Part shown: in pieces, positions 55,713-63,667 of the stretch
Position numbering within the stretch: position 1 is the stretch's first letter
Layout of the letters: each line of letters opens with the position of its first letter
Origin: Lachnospiraceae bacterium
GTDB taxonomy: Bacteria > Bacillota > Clostridia > Lachnospirales > Lachnospiraceae
Length of the DNA: 64,000 nt
Assembly (NCBI GenBank): GCA_017412055.1
Contig: JAFQOW010000009.1
Span: 1-64,000 of the forward strand
Reading direction: 5' to 3'
The notes under the pieces: generated by a model
Told to the model about the DNA's origin: nothing
Databases searched by the model: none
The model's input: the letters and a program-made list of their open reading frames with translations, nothing else
Translations under genes and position numbers: made by a program

Positions 55713-56080
55713 TGAAAAATATTACGCAGTATGAATTAAAGATGTTTTCGTCAAATTTAGTAGAAAGTCCGCAAATTGTATTTGATGGTATGGATATTGT
55801 TATTGAATTAAAAGGATATGATGATATTGATGAATATCATGAATGTAGAATAAAATTTGATTCAGTAATTGGATTACAATACGCATTAGCTGGTTTTTCT
55901 ATAACATTAAATGCTTATGATAAAATAATTGAAATTGAAGATTCAGAATGGATAGAACAGTATAAAAATGTTAATGAAGAAGAAAGTAGTTATTGGAAAC
56001 CAAAGCATTATGTAATATATTTGGATGAAGTTGGATTGTATCAATTTTTAGCACAAAGTTTTAATGTGGAGGAAAGATGA
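55712..56080 (+). CDS. putative immunity protein for the RHS toxin
   Basis: A 122-residue acidic protein starting inside the RHS stop (TAATG), so translation is coupled. The beta-rich pattern (SPQIVFDGMDIVIELKGYD, ECRIKFDSVIGLQYA) matches no family I can name. Immediate position after the variable tip and small acidic size are standard for cognate immunity proteins. Its stop overlaps the kptA start by four bases. Confidence 0.72.
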   Translation: MKNITQYELKMFSSNLVESPQIVFDGMDIVIELKGYDDIDEYHECRIKFDSVIGLQYALAGFSITLNAYDKIIEIEDSEWIEQYKNVNEEESSYWKPKHYVIYLDEVGLYQFLAQSFNVEER

Positions 56081-56616
56081 ATTATATAGGATTAAGTAAA
56101 GAAATTTCATATGCACTTCGTCATGCACCATGGGAATATGAATTGGAAATGGATGAAGAGGGCTGGGTTCCTATTGAACAGTTGTTAGATGCACTGCATA
56201 GGGAGAATGACTGGAAAAATGCAACTCAAGAGGATATACAACAAATGATTGATGTGTCAGATAAAAAAAGATATGAAATTATTGGAAGTAGAATTCGAGC
56301 ATTTTATGGTCATTCAATACCTATGAAAATTTCTAAAATTAAAAGTAGACCACCAGAGGTTTTGTATCATGGAACAGCTAGGAGATTTATGAAATCTATT
56401 ATGGATAATGGATTATCTCCACAGAGTAGGCAGTATGTTCATCTTTCACAAGATATTGAAACGGCTCAGAATGTAGGACAGAGACATGATGATAAACCAT
56501 ACATTTTAGCTATTGCTGCATTGAAGGCATGGAATGATGGAATATCTTTCTATTACGGAAATGAAAAGGTATGGTTAGCAGATTTTGTTCCTAGAATTTA
56601 TATAAAAGAGTTATAA
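56077..56616 (+). CDS. kptA: RNA 2'-phosphotransferase, Tpt1/KptA family
   Basis: A 179-residue NAD+-dependent enzyme that removes an internal 2'-phosphate from RNA via an ADP-ribosylated intermediate. The family motifs are present: LSKEISYALRHAP (about 6-18), EEGWVPIEQLL, KKRYEI, RIRAFYGHS (about 73-81), LYHGTARRFMKSI, VHLSQDIETAQNVGQRH (about 126-142). The catalytic Arg-His-Arg-Arg set looks complete. GTGGAGGAAAG gives a strong ribosome site. It overlaps the immunity gene and shares its operon with an RHS toxin, so a repair or protective role against RNA damage is possible. Confidence 0.9.
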   Translation: MNYIGLSKEISYALRHAPWEYELEMDEEGWVPIEQLLDALHRENDWKNATQEDIQQMIDVSDKKRYEIIGSRIRAFYGHSIPMKISKIKSRPPEVLYHGTARRFMKSIMDNGLSPQSRQYVHLSQDIETAQNVGQRHDDKPYILAIAALKAWNDGISFYYGNEKVWLADFVPRIYIKEL

Positions 56617-56679
56617 ATGGTGGTAAAATGTTGTTGATTATATTTTGTGATTTCTAATGCCTAAATTATAAAAATATTC

Positions 56680-56724
56680 AAAACGCATTACTTTCATAGT
56701 GATTCTATGAAGATAATGCGTTTT
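56680..56724. terminator. strong terminator after kptA
   Basis: AAAACGCATTA...TTCATAG and CTATGAA...TAATGCGTTTT; symmetrical, so it may serve the reverse-strand fragment too. Confidence 0.88.
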
Positions 56725-56753
56725 AAATGTGAATTTAAACAATGTAGGACTAA

Positions 56754-56993
56754 TTATTTCATATCCATCAACTCCAAAACAGTAGAAAATCCATACTGCA
56801 TAGCCATTCTAAATAAAACTGCAGTGTAAGTACATTCCTGAGAGTGAATGGCATCAATTAAGTCATTAAAGAACTTGCGTTGTTCTAATGGTAAATCAAG
56901 ATTTTCGTATTTATCAAACAGTTCTTTGTGATGCTGGTAGGCTTTTAGATAGTTCTTATCTTTCATAAGATTATCGTATAGATTGTTGTACAA
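56754..56993 (-). pseudogene. truncated small helical protein (DUF6809-like)
   Basis: A 79-codon frame (YNNLYDNLMKDKNYLKAYQH, ending VLELMDMK). It looks like DUF6809-type helical proteins of Clostridia. The first codon would be TTG 56993, exactly at the edge of the duplicated RHS segment (56994), so its true 5' end was probably removed by the recombination. No ribosome site is present. Confidence 0.5.
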
Positions 56994-57198
56994 GTGAGCA
57001 ATACGACCAAGTGACAGGACAATATTATCTAAAAGCTAGATACTATAATCCTGTAATCGGACGCTTTACACAGATGGATACATATCTTGGAGATGGATTA
57101 AATCTGTATGCATACGTGCAGAATAATCCGGTGAAGTATGTGGATCCGAGTGGACATAGCAAGATTTGTTCGAAGGGAAATGGGGTAGAGAGTGGTAA
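56994..57198 (+). repeat. RHS core segment duplicated, copy B
   Basis: Matches 55129-55333 at 203 of 205 positions; sharp edges on both sides. Confidence 0.93.
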
Positions 57199-57580
57199 AG
57201 CAACAGACTTTTATGTGACACCTAGTGGCGATGTTGTACCTGCAACAGGATATAGATATATGGATAGTAAATATGCTAAACAGACGATGGAGTCAATGAG
57301 TGCACCAGGTTCATATTTCGGATTTGAAAAATTTGATTCTGCAAGTGCTGCACAAGATGCATTTCAGATAGCACCTGAATGGAGTAATTGTAAATTAAGA
57401 GGCGAGTTTGATACATTACAAGTTATTGATGGAATGTATGTTCCTAAAGCATATGGTGATAAAGGACCAGGTTTAGAACCGTTTACAAGGTGTTATCCAG
57501 AATATGGGAAAGGAGGTTGTCAACAATTTATTTATAAGGGACAAATTTATTTTAAAAATGTTGACATAATAAATGATTAA
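56994..57580 (+). pseudogene. orphan RHS C-terminal toxin module
   Basis: A promoterless RHS end: conserved core (from EQYDQVTGQYYLKARYYN to DPSGH) joined to a different tip of about 130 residues (ATDFYVTPSGDVVPATGYRYM, SAAQDAFQIAPEWSNCKLRG, KGPGLEPFTRCYPEYGKGGC). The first possible start is GTG 57011 without a ribosome site. It is a typical orphan tip that could replace the active tip by recombination over the 205-bp repeat. The GPG...GKGG pattern is seen in other polymorphic nuclease tips, but I cannot name the activity. Confidence 0.82.
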
Positions 57581-57582
57581 AT

Positions 57583-58002
57583 ATGGATGAAAAAATGTTG
57601 ATAGAAAATTTACAATATTTAGTTTGTAAATATTTACATGAAAGAAATGATTTAGTGGAATTGGCTATGCAAGATACCGATAGTACTAAATATATACTTT
57701 CAGAAATAAGCAAAGGTAAGAAAAGAGATTATGATAAAGAGGATGCTGATATAATTAAAGATATCTCTTTCTTCTACCTGTAATTGCATTTTTATGATGA
57801 GATGTATAGACCAATAGAAATTGAAGGAAATAATTGTATGCGTATTGTAAAAGATATTTTAAATGTTGAAAATGATTTTGAGTGTGAGCAATACGTCAAT
57901 GAAATTTTCAAAACAATTTATGCTATTGGTGGAGACTATAGTGAAAAAACGCTTATGTCCATAGCACGGCATACGAATGAAACGGAGCTGCCATTCCTGT
58001 AA
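57583..58002 (+). pseudogene. putative immunity gene for orphan tip, interrupted by TAA
   Basis: ATG 57583, two bases after the orphan tip, encodes 66 residues (MDEKMLIENLQYLVCKYLHE) and stops at TAA 57781-57783; the same frame continues for 72 codons (HFYDEMYRPIEIEGNNCMRI to TELPFL). The two halves read as one helical immunity-type protein, so this is probably a nonsense mutation. The last 15 codons are GC-richer and may come from another gene. Confidence 0.55.
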
Positions 58003-58075
58003 AGCTTAACAGCGTGACATTTTGTTGTAATTTTATGTGGCAAATACCTCTGGTTATGTGTTATAGTATTTATGA

Positions 58076-58142
58076 CGGTTAGGTAAACTCCTTTCTAAAG
58101 TGTTTTGTGGTAGAAACTATTTTAAAGGACCTAACCGTTTTT
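58076..58142 (+). terminator. long imperfect terminator hairpin
   Basis: CGGTTAGGT (58076-58084) and ACCTAACCG (58129-58137), with inner CCTTT/AAAGG, then TTTTT. The gene it ended is not obvious; it is probably a relic of the original locus. Confidence 0.6.
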
Positions 58143-58208
58143 GTATATATAAAAGTGTCACATCAATTGTAACGCTACAGAAAAATAAAACAAAAACCAG
58201 AGTCTCTC

Positions 58209-58237
58209 TTGACACATCCTATGAAAATGCATATACT
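58209..58237 (+). promoter_or_regulatory. tyrS promoter
   Basis: TTGACA, 17-base spacer, TATACT. Confidence 0.78.
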
Positions 58238-58299
58238 AGCAATATGTATTTAATAAAAAACAAAAGCTATGATTGGAACAAGTAATTTTACTACAAACC

Positions 58300-58550
58300 T
58301 ACAGAAAGTAGCCGGTTGATGAGAGGCGCAGGGGAACATTAAAATGAATACATCCATGAGCTTCGTACCGAATGCTACAGATTAGTTAGTAGGCTACGAC
58401 GGAGGGCAACCGTTACAGTGTCAGAGTCTTGAGTTGAATAATTAAAATGACAACTCAGTACTTGCTAAGGCATGATGCGTGAGCATCGTGTGAATTAAGG
58501 TGGTAACACGGGTTATTAGCTCGTCCTTTTTACAAGGACGAGCTTTCTGT
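58300..58550 (+). ncRNA. tyrosine T-box riboswitch
   Basis: Stem I spans 58308-58397 (GTAGCC with GGCTAC) and holds GATGAGAGGC and a candidate Tyr specifier TAC at 58349-58351. The T-box (AATTAAGGTGGTAACACG, 58493-58510) pairs uncharged tRNA-Tyr. The terminator is AGCTCGTCCTT/AAGGACGAGCT (58518-58544), then TTCTGT. Uncharged tRNA should favour read-through into tyrS. Confidence 0.93.
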
Positions 58551-58660
58551 ATGTATGTAGGATTGCGAGAGTACGAAGTACGAAGCAATCCGTATTATTC
58601 ACAGAAAAAGTGAATCAACATAAATGAGCAAGAAGACCGATAGGTCGGATTGCGAATGCA
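58549..58660 (+). repeat. dispersed two-part hairpin repeat, copy B
   Basis: Part 2 comes first (58549-58601, GTAGGATTGCGAGAGTACGA, with GGATTGC...GCAATCC pairing), then part 1 (58623-58658, ATGAGCAAGAAGACCGATAG, with CCGA...TCGG). The sequences match copy A after argH closely but in swapped order. Confidence 0.65.
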
Positions 58661-58704
58661 TAACCCGTCCTTGAAAATATAAAATCAGAAAAGGAGAAAA
58701 ACAA

Positions 58705-59925
58705 ATGGGTATTTACGAAGAATTAGTTGCAAGAGGATTAATTGCACAGGTAACAAACGAAGAAGAAATCAGAAAGATGGTTAATGAAGGCAAGGCTACA
58801 TTCTACATTGGCTTTGACCCTACAGCAGACAGCTTACACGTAGGTCACTTTATGGCACTTTGCCTTATGAAGAGACTTCAGATGGCTGGAAATAAGCCAG
58901 TTGTTCTTATTGGTGGTGGTACAGCACAGATTGGTGACCCATCTGGTAGAAGTGATATGCGTCAGATGATGACAACAGAGACAATCAATTACAATGTAGA
59001 GTGCTTTAAGAAGCAGATGAGCAGATTTATTGATTTTTCAGAGGATAAGGCTATTTTAGTAAATAATGCTGATTGGCTTATGCAGTTAAATTACATTGAT
59101 GTGCTTAGAGAGGTTGGTCCTCATTTCTCTGTAAATAGAATGCTTTCGGCTGAATGCTACAAGCAGAGAATGGAAAAGGGCTTAAGCTTTTTAGAGTTTA
59201 ACTACATGATTATGCAGAGCTACGATTTCTATATGTTATTCCAGAAGTACGGATGTAATATGCAGTTTGGTGGAGACGACCAGTGGAGCAATATGCTCGG
59301 TGGTACAGAACTTATTAGAAGAAAGCTTGGTAAGGATGCACACGCTATGACTATCACACTTCTTCTTAATTCAGAAGGTAAGAAGATGGGTAAGACACAG
59401 TCAGGTGCTGTATGGCTTGATAGAGAGAAGACTACACCATACGAATTCTACCAGTACTGGAGAAATGTAGCAGATGCTGATGTGCTTAAGTGTATTAGAA
59501 TGCTTACATTCCTTCCAATGGATCAGATAGAAGCTATGGATAGCTGGGAAGGAAGTCAGCTTAATCAGGCTAAGGAAATTCTTGCATACGAGCTTACAAA
59601 GCTTGTTCATGGCGAGGAAGATGCTATTATGGCTCAGGAGCAGGCACGTTCACTTTTCGGTGGCGGTAATGGTGACAATGCACCTACAGTTGAAATCTCA
59701 GCTTCAGACCTTGTAGATGGTGGATTAGATGTAATTTCAGCTCTTGTAAAGGCTGAGATGGTAGCTTCAAGAGGCGAAGGCAGAAGAGCTATCGAGCAGG
59801 GCGGTGTAACTGCTGATGGTGAGAAGGTTACAGACGTAAAGGCTGTTCTTACAGAGGCTCAGTTAAAGGAAGGCGTTCTTCTTAAGAAGGGAAAGAAGTC
59901 ATTTAAGAAAGTAGTGCTTGTATAA
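58705..59925 (+). CDS. tyrS: tyrosyl-tRNA synthetase
   Basis: A 406-residue class I synthetase charging tRNA-Tyr. The HIGH motif appears as HVGHF (about 46-50) after [27 protein letters not shown] lies at about 191-201, and the KMSKS motif as KMGKT (about 230). The C-terminal S4-like domain (about 340-406, [17 protein letters not shown]) is complete. This is the TyrRS-type with KMGKT, common in Clostridia. AAAAGGAG is the ribosome site; expression is under the T-box. Confidence 0.95.
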   Translation: MGIYEELVARGLIAQVTNEEEIRKMVNEGKATFYIGFDPTADSLHVGHFMALCLMKRLQMAGNKPVVLIGGGTAQIGDPSGRSDMRQMMTTETINYNVECFKKQMSRFIDFSEDKAILVNNADWLMQLNYIDVLREVGPHFSVNRMLSAECYKQRMEKGLSFLEFNYMIMQSYDFYMLFQKYGCNMQFGGDDQWSNMLGGTELIRRKLGKDAHAMTITLLLNSEGKKMGKTQSGAVWLDREKTTPYEFYQYWRNVADADVLKCIRMLTFLPMDQIEAMDSWEGSQLNQAKEILAYELTKLVHGEEDAIMAQEQARSLFGGGNGDNAPTVEISASDLVDGGLDVISALVKAEMVASRGEGRRAIEQGGVTADGEKVTDVKAVLTEAQLKEGVLLKKGKKSFKKVVLV

Positions 59926-60002
59926 TACTAATATAAGTAGAAAATAATTAATGATATTGTTTAGTAAAGAATGATTTGGCGTATTTAGAAAGGTCCAAAT
60001 AT

Positions 60003-60683
60003 ATGAAAGAACAGTTTGAGCGTACCTCTCTTTTAATAGGAGAGGAAGCTATAAGCAAATTAAAGAATTCAAAAGTTCTCATCTTCGGTGTAGGCGGTGT
60101 GGGAGGCTATGTGGCTGAAGCACTGGCTAGAACCGGAGTTGGAAGTATAACTATAGTAGATAAGGATACAGTGTCAGAGTCTAATATTAACAGACAGATT
60201 ATCGCCTTGCATTCTACAGTTGGAAGAGATAAGGTGGATGTATTAAAAGAAAGAATGCTTGATATTAATCCAGACTTAAATGTGGATGCTAGAAAGTGTT
60301 TCTTTTTGCCAGATAATGCTATAGAATTTGACTTTAGTCAGTATGATTATATCGTGGATGCTGTAGATACAGTTACAGCGAAATTACAGATAATCGTTCA
60401 GGCAGAGGAAGCAGGCGTACCTGTTATATCGGCAATGGGAGCAGGCAATAAGGTTCATCCTGAGATGTTTGAAATAGCTGATATTTATAAGACGGAGATG
60501 TGTCCACTGGCTAAGGTTATGCGTAGAGAACTTAAAAACCGTGGAATTAAGAAGCTTAAGGTGGTATACTCTAAGGAGAAACCAGTGTATAAGGGTGATG
60601 TACCAGGAAGTATAGCATTTTCTCCGTCTGTTGCGGGGCTTCTTATGGCGTCAGAGGTTGTGAGGGATTTGTGTGAATCTTAA
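60003..60683 (+). CDS. tcdA: tRNA threonylcarbamoyladenosine dehydratase
   Basis: A 226-residue ThiF/E1-like enzyme that uses ATP to close t6A37 into cyclic ct6A in tRNA. ATP loop FGVGGVGGYVAEALARTG (about 29-46), IVDKDTVSESNINRQ (about 51-65) and the SAMGAGNKVHPE motif are present. ATG 60003 has AGAAAGGTCC upstream; an in-frame start nine codons earlier lacks a site. The tyrS-tcdA linkage is a coherent tRNA neighbourhood, though they may be separate transcripts. Confidence 0.9.
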   Translation: MKEQFERTSLLIGEEAISKLKNSKVLIFGVGGVGGYVAEALARTGVGSITIVDKDTVSESNINRQIIALHSTVGRDKVDVLKERMLDINPDLNVDARKCFFLPDNAIEFDFSQYDYIVDAVDTVTAKLQIIVQAEEAGVPVISAMGAGNKVHPEMFEIADIYKTEMCPLAKVMRRELKNRGIKKLKVVYSKEKPVYKGDVPGSIAFSPSVAGLLMASEVVRDLCES

Positions 60684-60734
60684 GAAATTTTTAAGAATTT
60701 TCTCAAGTTTTTTTTAAGAATTATATGTTATATT
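60680..60734 (+). promoter_or_regulatory. four TTAAGA-type direct repeats and -10 of a TCS operon
   Basis: TTAAGA at 60680 and 60691, TCAAGT at 60703, TTAAGA at 60714, period 11-12 bp, upstream of TATATT (60729-60734). This resembles PhoP-type boxes and probably binds the response regulator encoded next. Confidence 0.6.
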
Positions 60735-60736
60735 AA

Positions 60737-60766
60737 AATCACCCAATAGATGTTGGGTGATTTTTT
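60737..60766 (+). terminator. terminator of tcdA
   Basis: AATCACCCAA, loop TAGATG, TTGGGTGATTTTTT. It lies at the presumed start site of the next operon, so a transcript from that promoter would carry only part of the stem. Confidence 0.85.
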
Positions 60767-60783
60767 ACCGAGGTGAAATAAAA

Positions 60784-61512
60784 ATGAGTGCAGAATTTAA
60801 GACAAATGTATTGGTAGTTGATGATGACAAGGAAATAGTAGGTGCCATAGCAGCATTATTAGAACGAGAGGGGTACAATATTTATAAAGCATATGACGGA
60901 CTGATGGCTTTAGATACAGTTATGTCAAATGATATTCACTTAATGCTTATAGATGTTATGATGCCTAATATGGATGGTCTTTCAGCTATAATGAGAATTC
61001 GTGAGACAAAAAATATTCCTATCATTGTATTGTCTGCGAAATCTGAAGATACAGATAAGGTGGTTGGTCTAAGCGTGGGGGCAGATGATTACATTACAAA
61101 GCCTTATAACCCGATGGAGCTCGTGGCCAGAGTGAAATCAGGACTTCGTCGATATATGCACTTTGGAGCTATTGGAAATGAGCGCTCAAAGAAAAGGGAG
61201 GATGTATTAGCGATTGGTGGGTTGGAGCTACATTTGAACGATAAGAAGCTGTTAGTGGACGGGGAACACGTGAAGCTGACAGCTACTGAGCTCAAAATAT
61301 TAGAGCTTCTTATGAGAAATCCTGGAAGAATATATTCCGCAGAGGAAATATATGAAAAGGTATGGAACGAGGAGGGATTTGGGGTTGAAAACACTGTAAT
61401 GGTTCATATTAGGCATATCAGGGAAAAGCTTGAGATAAATCCTAAGGAGCCAAGATACATAAAAGTAGTGTGGGGATTAGGATACAAATTAGAGGAGGGA
61501 AATAGCAGATGA
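60784..61512 (+). CDS. OmpR/PhoB-family response regulator
   Basis: A 242-residue response regulator. Receiver: DDD at about 13-15, phosphoacceptor D57 in LMLIDVMMPNMDG, and Lys in ITKPYNP. The winged-helix output domain (about 140-238) has LTATELKILELLMRNPGRIYS and VMVHIRHIREKLE. ATG 60784 has GAGGTG upstream. The stop overlaps the kinase start (ATGA). Sequence and pairing with a multi-helix kinase resemble Clostridial VanR/PhoP-type systems. Confidence 0.94.
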   Translation: MSAEFKTNVLVVDDDKEIVGAIAALLEREGYNIYKAYDGLMALDTVMSNDIHLMLIDVMMPNMDGLSAIMRIRETKNIPIIVLSAKSEDTDKVVGLSVGADDYITKPYNPMELVARVKSGLRRYMHFGAIGNERSKKREDVLAIGGLELHLNDKKLLVDGEHVKLTATELKILELLMRNPGRIYSAEEIYEKVWNEEGFGVENTVMVHIRHIREKLEINPKEPRYIKVVWGLGYKLEEGNSR

Positions 61513-63560
61513 TTAAGAAGATTATTAATGTAATACTTAAATTACCATTTTTATTATTCATTATTATACTATCTGGATTAATTGCTTGGGAAGGCTTAGG
61601 TATAATTGGAGAATATCAGAAGGCAGAAAATGAAAAAGAAGAAATCGATAAATCCAGCGTTGGATATAATAGGTTAAATGAAACCTTAATGGATTATCTG
61701 GTTCGAATATTACAGGAGTATAAAGAGGGAGGAATTGTCGGTGTTGCAAATTCATACCCAAGTATAAGTAGAGAGAACGGATATCGATTATTTGATGTGG
61801 TTTTGGCAGACGGAGAAGGTCTGTATGACAGCTGGTCTGAAAAAATAAAAAGGGACAATGATAACTATGAATTAAATCATGATGAGGCTTTGAAGCTACA
61901 TCTTGATGCGCCTACAGAGGTTCGTATCGCCAGAGCTATTGAGTTATACAAATGTGATAGATATGGTTATAAAGAAAACAGTATAGAAAAATATTTAAAT
62001 GAAGAATTGAATGAATATGTAAAAAGCATAGCACCAGAGCTTACTATAAGAGTGTGTGCTACAACTTCAGGGGTGGACTATTTTTACAGAGATAATGAAG
62101 CGCATATAGCATCTTTAAAAGAATCAGTTGATAATGAGTTAAATTGTTTTATTGAAAATGCTGTGACATATATAGTTGCATATGGTATTATTTTTGCAAT
62201 CATGTGGTTACTTTTAGTTTCTAAGATAAACAGAAAAGTAAATGAAAATACTACACGTACCAGTGTAGAAAAGTTCAATACAGAGCTTATGTTTATATTA
62301 GCAGGTGCTTCAGCAGCATATTTAATATATTCTATTTATTATTTTAGTCATATTATATATTATACAAGTGATGAGAACATAGACTTTTTACATATTAGTG
62401 CTTGGGCTCAGGTTACTATATGCGCAGCGATTTTTAGTATAATGGTAGCTGTTTATATTAAGAAGCTATACAGAGGATGTGTAATTAAGGATAGTGCATT
62501 AGTTAGAATTGGAAAATATATTATTAATGTAATCAAGGAAACATATGAGCGCGAAAAATACGGAAGTGACAAAGATATAAAGAGATGTTATGTCCGAAAG
62601 CTTTGGGTGGATGTGATAATTACCATAGTAGTTTTCGTCTTGGTACCGTTTTGTATGTTTAATATGGGTGAAATTAGGTATATAGGCTTTGGTTTGATAG
62701 TATTTTATATTTTCTATATATATCATAGTATTAAAGAGTACAAATATCTTAGACTTTTTAATAAGGTGAATTTAAACATTGATTATATATATAATGGAAT
62801 GTATGAATATGTAGACAAAGAGGATGCCAGTGAGATTATGATGAAGCTTGTAAATCTGTCACAGGGCTTTAAGAATTCTGTCGCTAAGCAGATAGAGGCT
62901 GAAAAGCTTCAGATTGAGCTTATCACAAATGTATCCCATGACTTAAAGACACCGCTTACTTCTATAATAAGCTACGTGGATTTATTATCAAAAGAAGAAT
63001 TACCTGCTGTGGCGGCAGATTATGTGAAGATATTGGTAAATAAATCTGACAGGCTTAAATCTATAGTGGCAGATGTGTTTGATTTGGCAAAGGCAGCCAG
63101 TGGAGAGGAAATTGAGCTTGAAAGTCTGGATGGAATGATCCTTATAAATCAGGTGCTTTCGGATATGGGAGATGCTATAGCAGAGTCTGGACGAGAGATA
63201 AAGCTTAAATCAGATGTTGAGGCTGCACCGATTACCGGCAATGGACAGAAGCTTTATAGAGTATTCCAAAATGTTATAGGAAACGCACTTAAGTACTCTA
63301 TGCCAGGAACACGAATATTTATAAATACCAGTATGTTTGGAAATGAATTTGTATTTATCATAAAGAATGTATCTGAATTTGAGATAGACTTTACTGAGGA
63401 AGAGATTCTTTCTAGATTTGTAAGAGGTGATAAGGCAAGACATTCAGAGGGTAATGGTTTAGGCTTATCTATAGCAAAGAGCTTTACAGAGCAATGTGGT
63501 GGTAGCTTTGGAGTAAGTATTGATGATGATATGTTTAAGGTTATCATAAAACTGAGATAA
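61509..63560 (+). CDS. sensor histidine kinase, multi-transmembrane
   Basis: A 683-residue kinase. One helix at about 8-28, an extracytoplasmic domain (about 30-215), then helices near 220-242, 258-280, 295-318, 358-378 and 380-400. The H-box VSHDLKTPLTSI has H477; the N-box is VIGNALKYS and the G2 box GNGLGLSIA. It is unusual in having a cluster of extra helices before the catalytic part. Partner of the preceding regulator. Signal unknown. Confidence 0.9.
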   Translation: MIKKIINVILKLPFLLFIIILSGLIAWEGLGIIGEYQKAENEKEEIDKSSVGYNRLNETLMDYLVRILQEYKEGGIVGVANSYPSISRENGYRLFDVVLADGEGLYDSWSEKIKRDNDNYELNHDEALKLHLDAPTEVRIARAIELYKCDRYGYKENSIEKYLNEELNEYVKSIAPELTIRVCATTSGVDYFYRDNEAHIASLKESVDNELNCFIENAVTYIVAYGIIFAIMWLLLVSKINRKVNENTTRTSVEKFNTELMFILAGASAAYLIYSIYYFSHIIYYTSDENIDFLHISAWAQVTICAAIFSIMVAVYIKKLYRGCVIKDSALVRIGKYIINVIKETYEREKYGSDKDIKRCYVRKLWVDVIITIVVFVLVPFCMFNMGEIRYIGFGLIVFYIFYIYHSIKEYKYLRLFNKVNLNIDYIYNGMYEYVDKEDASEIMMKLVNLSQGFKNSVAKQIEAEKLQIELITNVSHDLKTPLTSIISYVDLLSKEELPAVAADYVKILVNKSDRLKSIVADVFDLAKAASGEEIELESLDGMILINQVLSDMGDAIAESGREIKLKSDVEAAPITGNGQKLYRVFQNVIGNALKYSMPGTRIFINTSMFGNEFVFIIKNVSEFEIDFTEEEILSRFVRGDKARHSEGNGLGLSIAKSFTEQCGGSFGVSIDDDMFKVIIKLR

Positions 63561-63632
63561 AGCAGCATGATAAAAATCTCCTAAATATAAAAAAACTTGC
63601 TTACGATTTTCAGCCTGTTGTAGTAAGTTAAC

Positions 63633-63667
63633 AAAAAAGCTAAGGGACTAGAGCCCTTAGCTTTTTT
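63633..63667. terminator. bidirectional terminator
   Basis: AAAAAAGCTAAGGG and CCCTTAGCTTTTTT around ACTAGAG, between convergent genes. The reverse-strand gene ends inside it. Confidence 0.88.

Noticed and set aside
57011-57580. Independent expressed gene starting at GTG 57011
   Set aside because: The sequence upstream is the same RHS core frame with no promoter or ribosome site; it is a silent orphan tip.
58003-58142. Insertion-sequence remnant
   Set aside because: Composition is slightly different and a long inverted repeat is present, but no transposase motif or target duplication is visible.
58100-58285. 61-codon frame before tyrS
   Set aside because: Overlaps the tyrS promoter and T-box start; no homology and no ribosome site.
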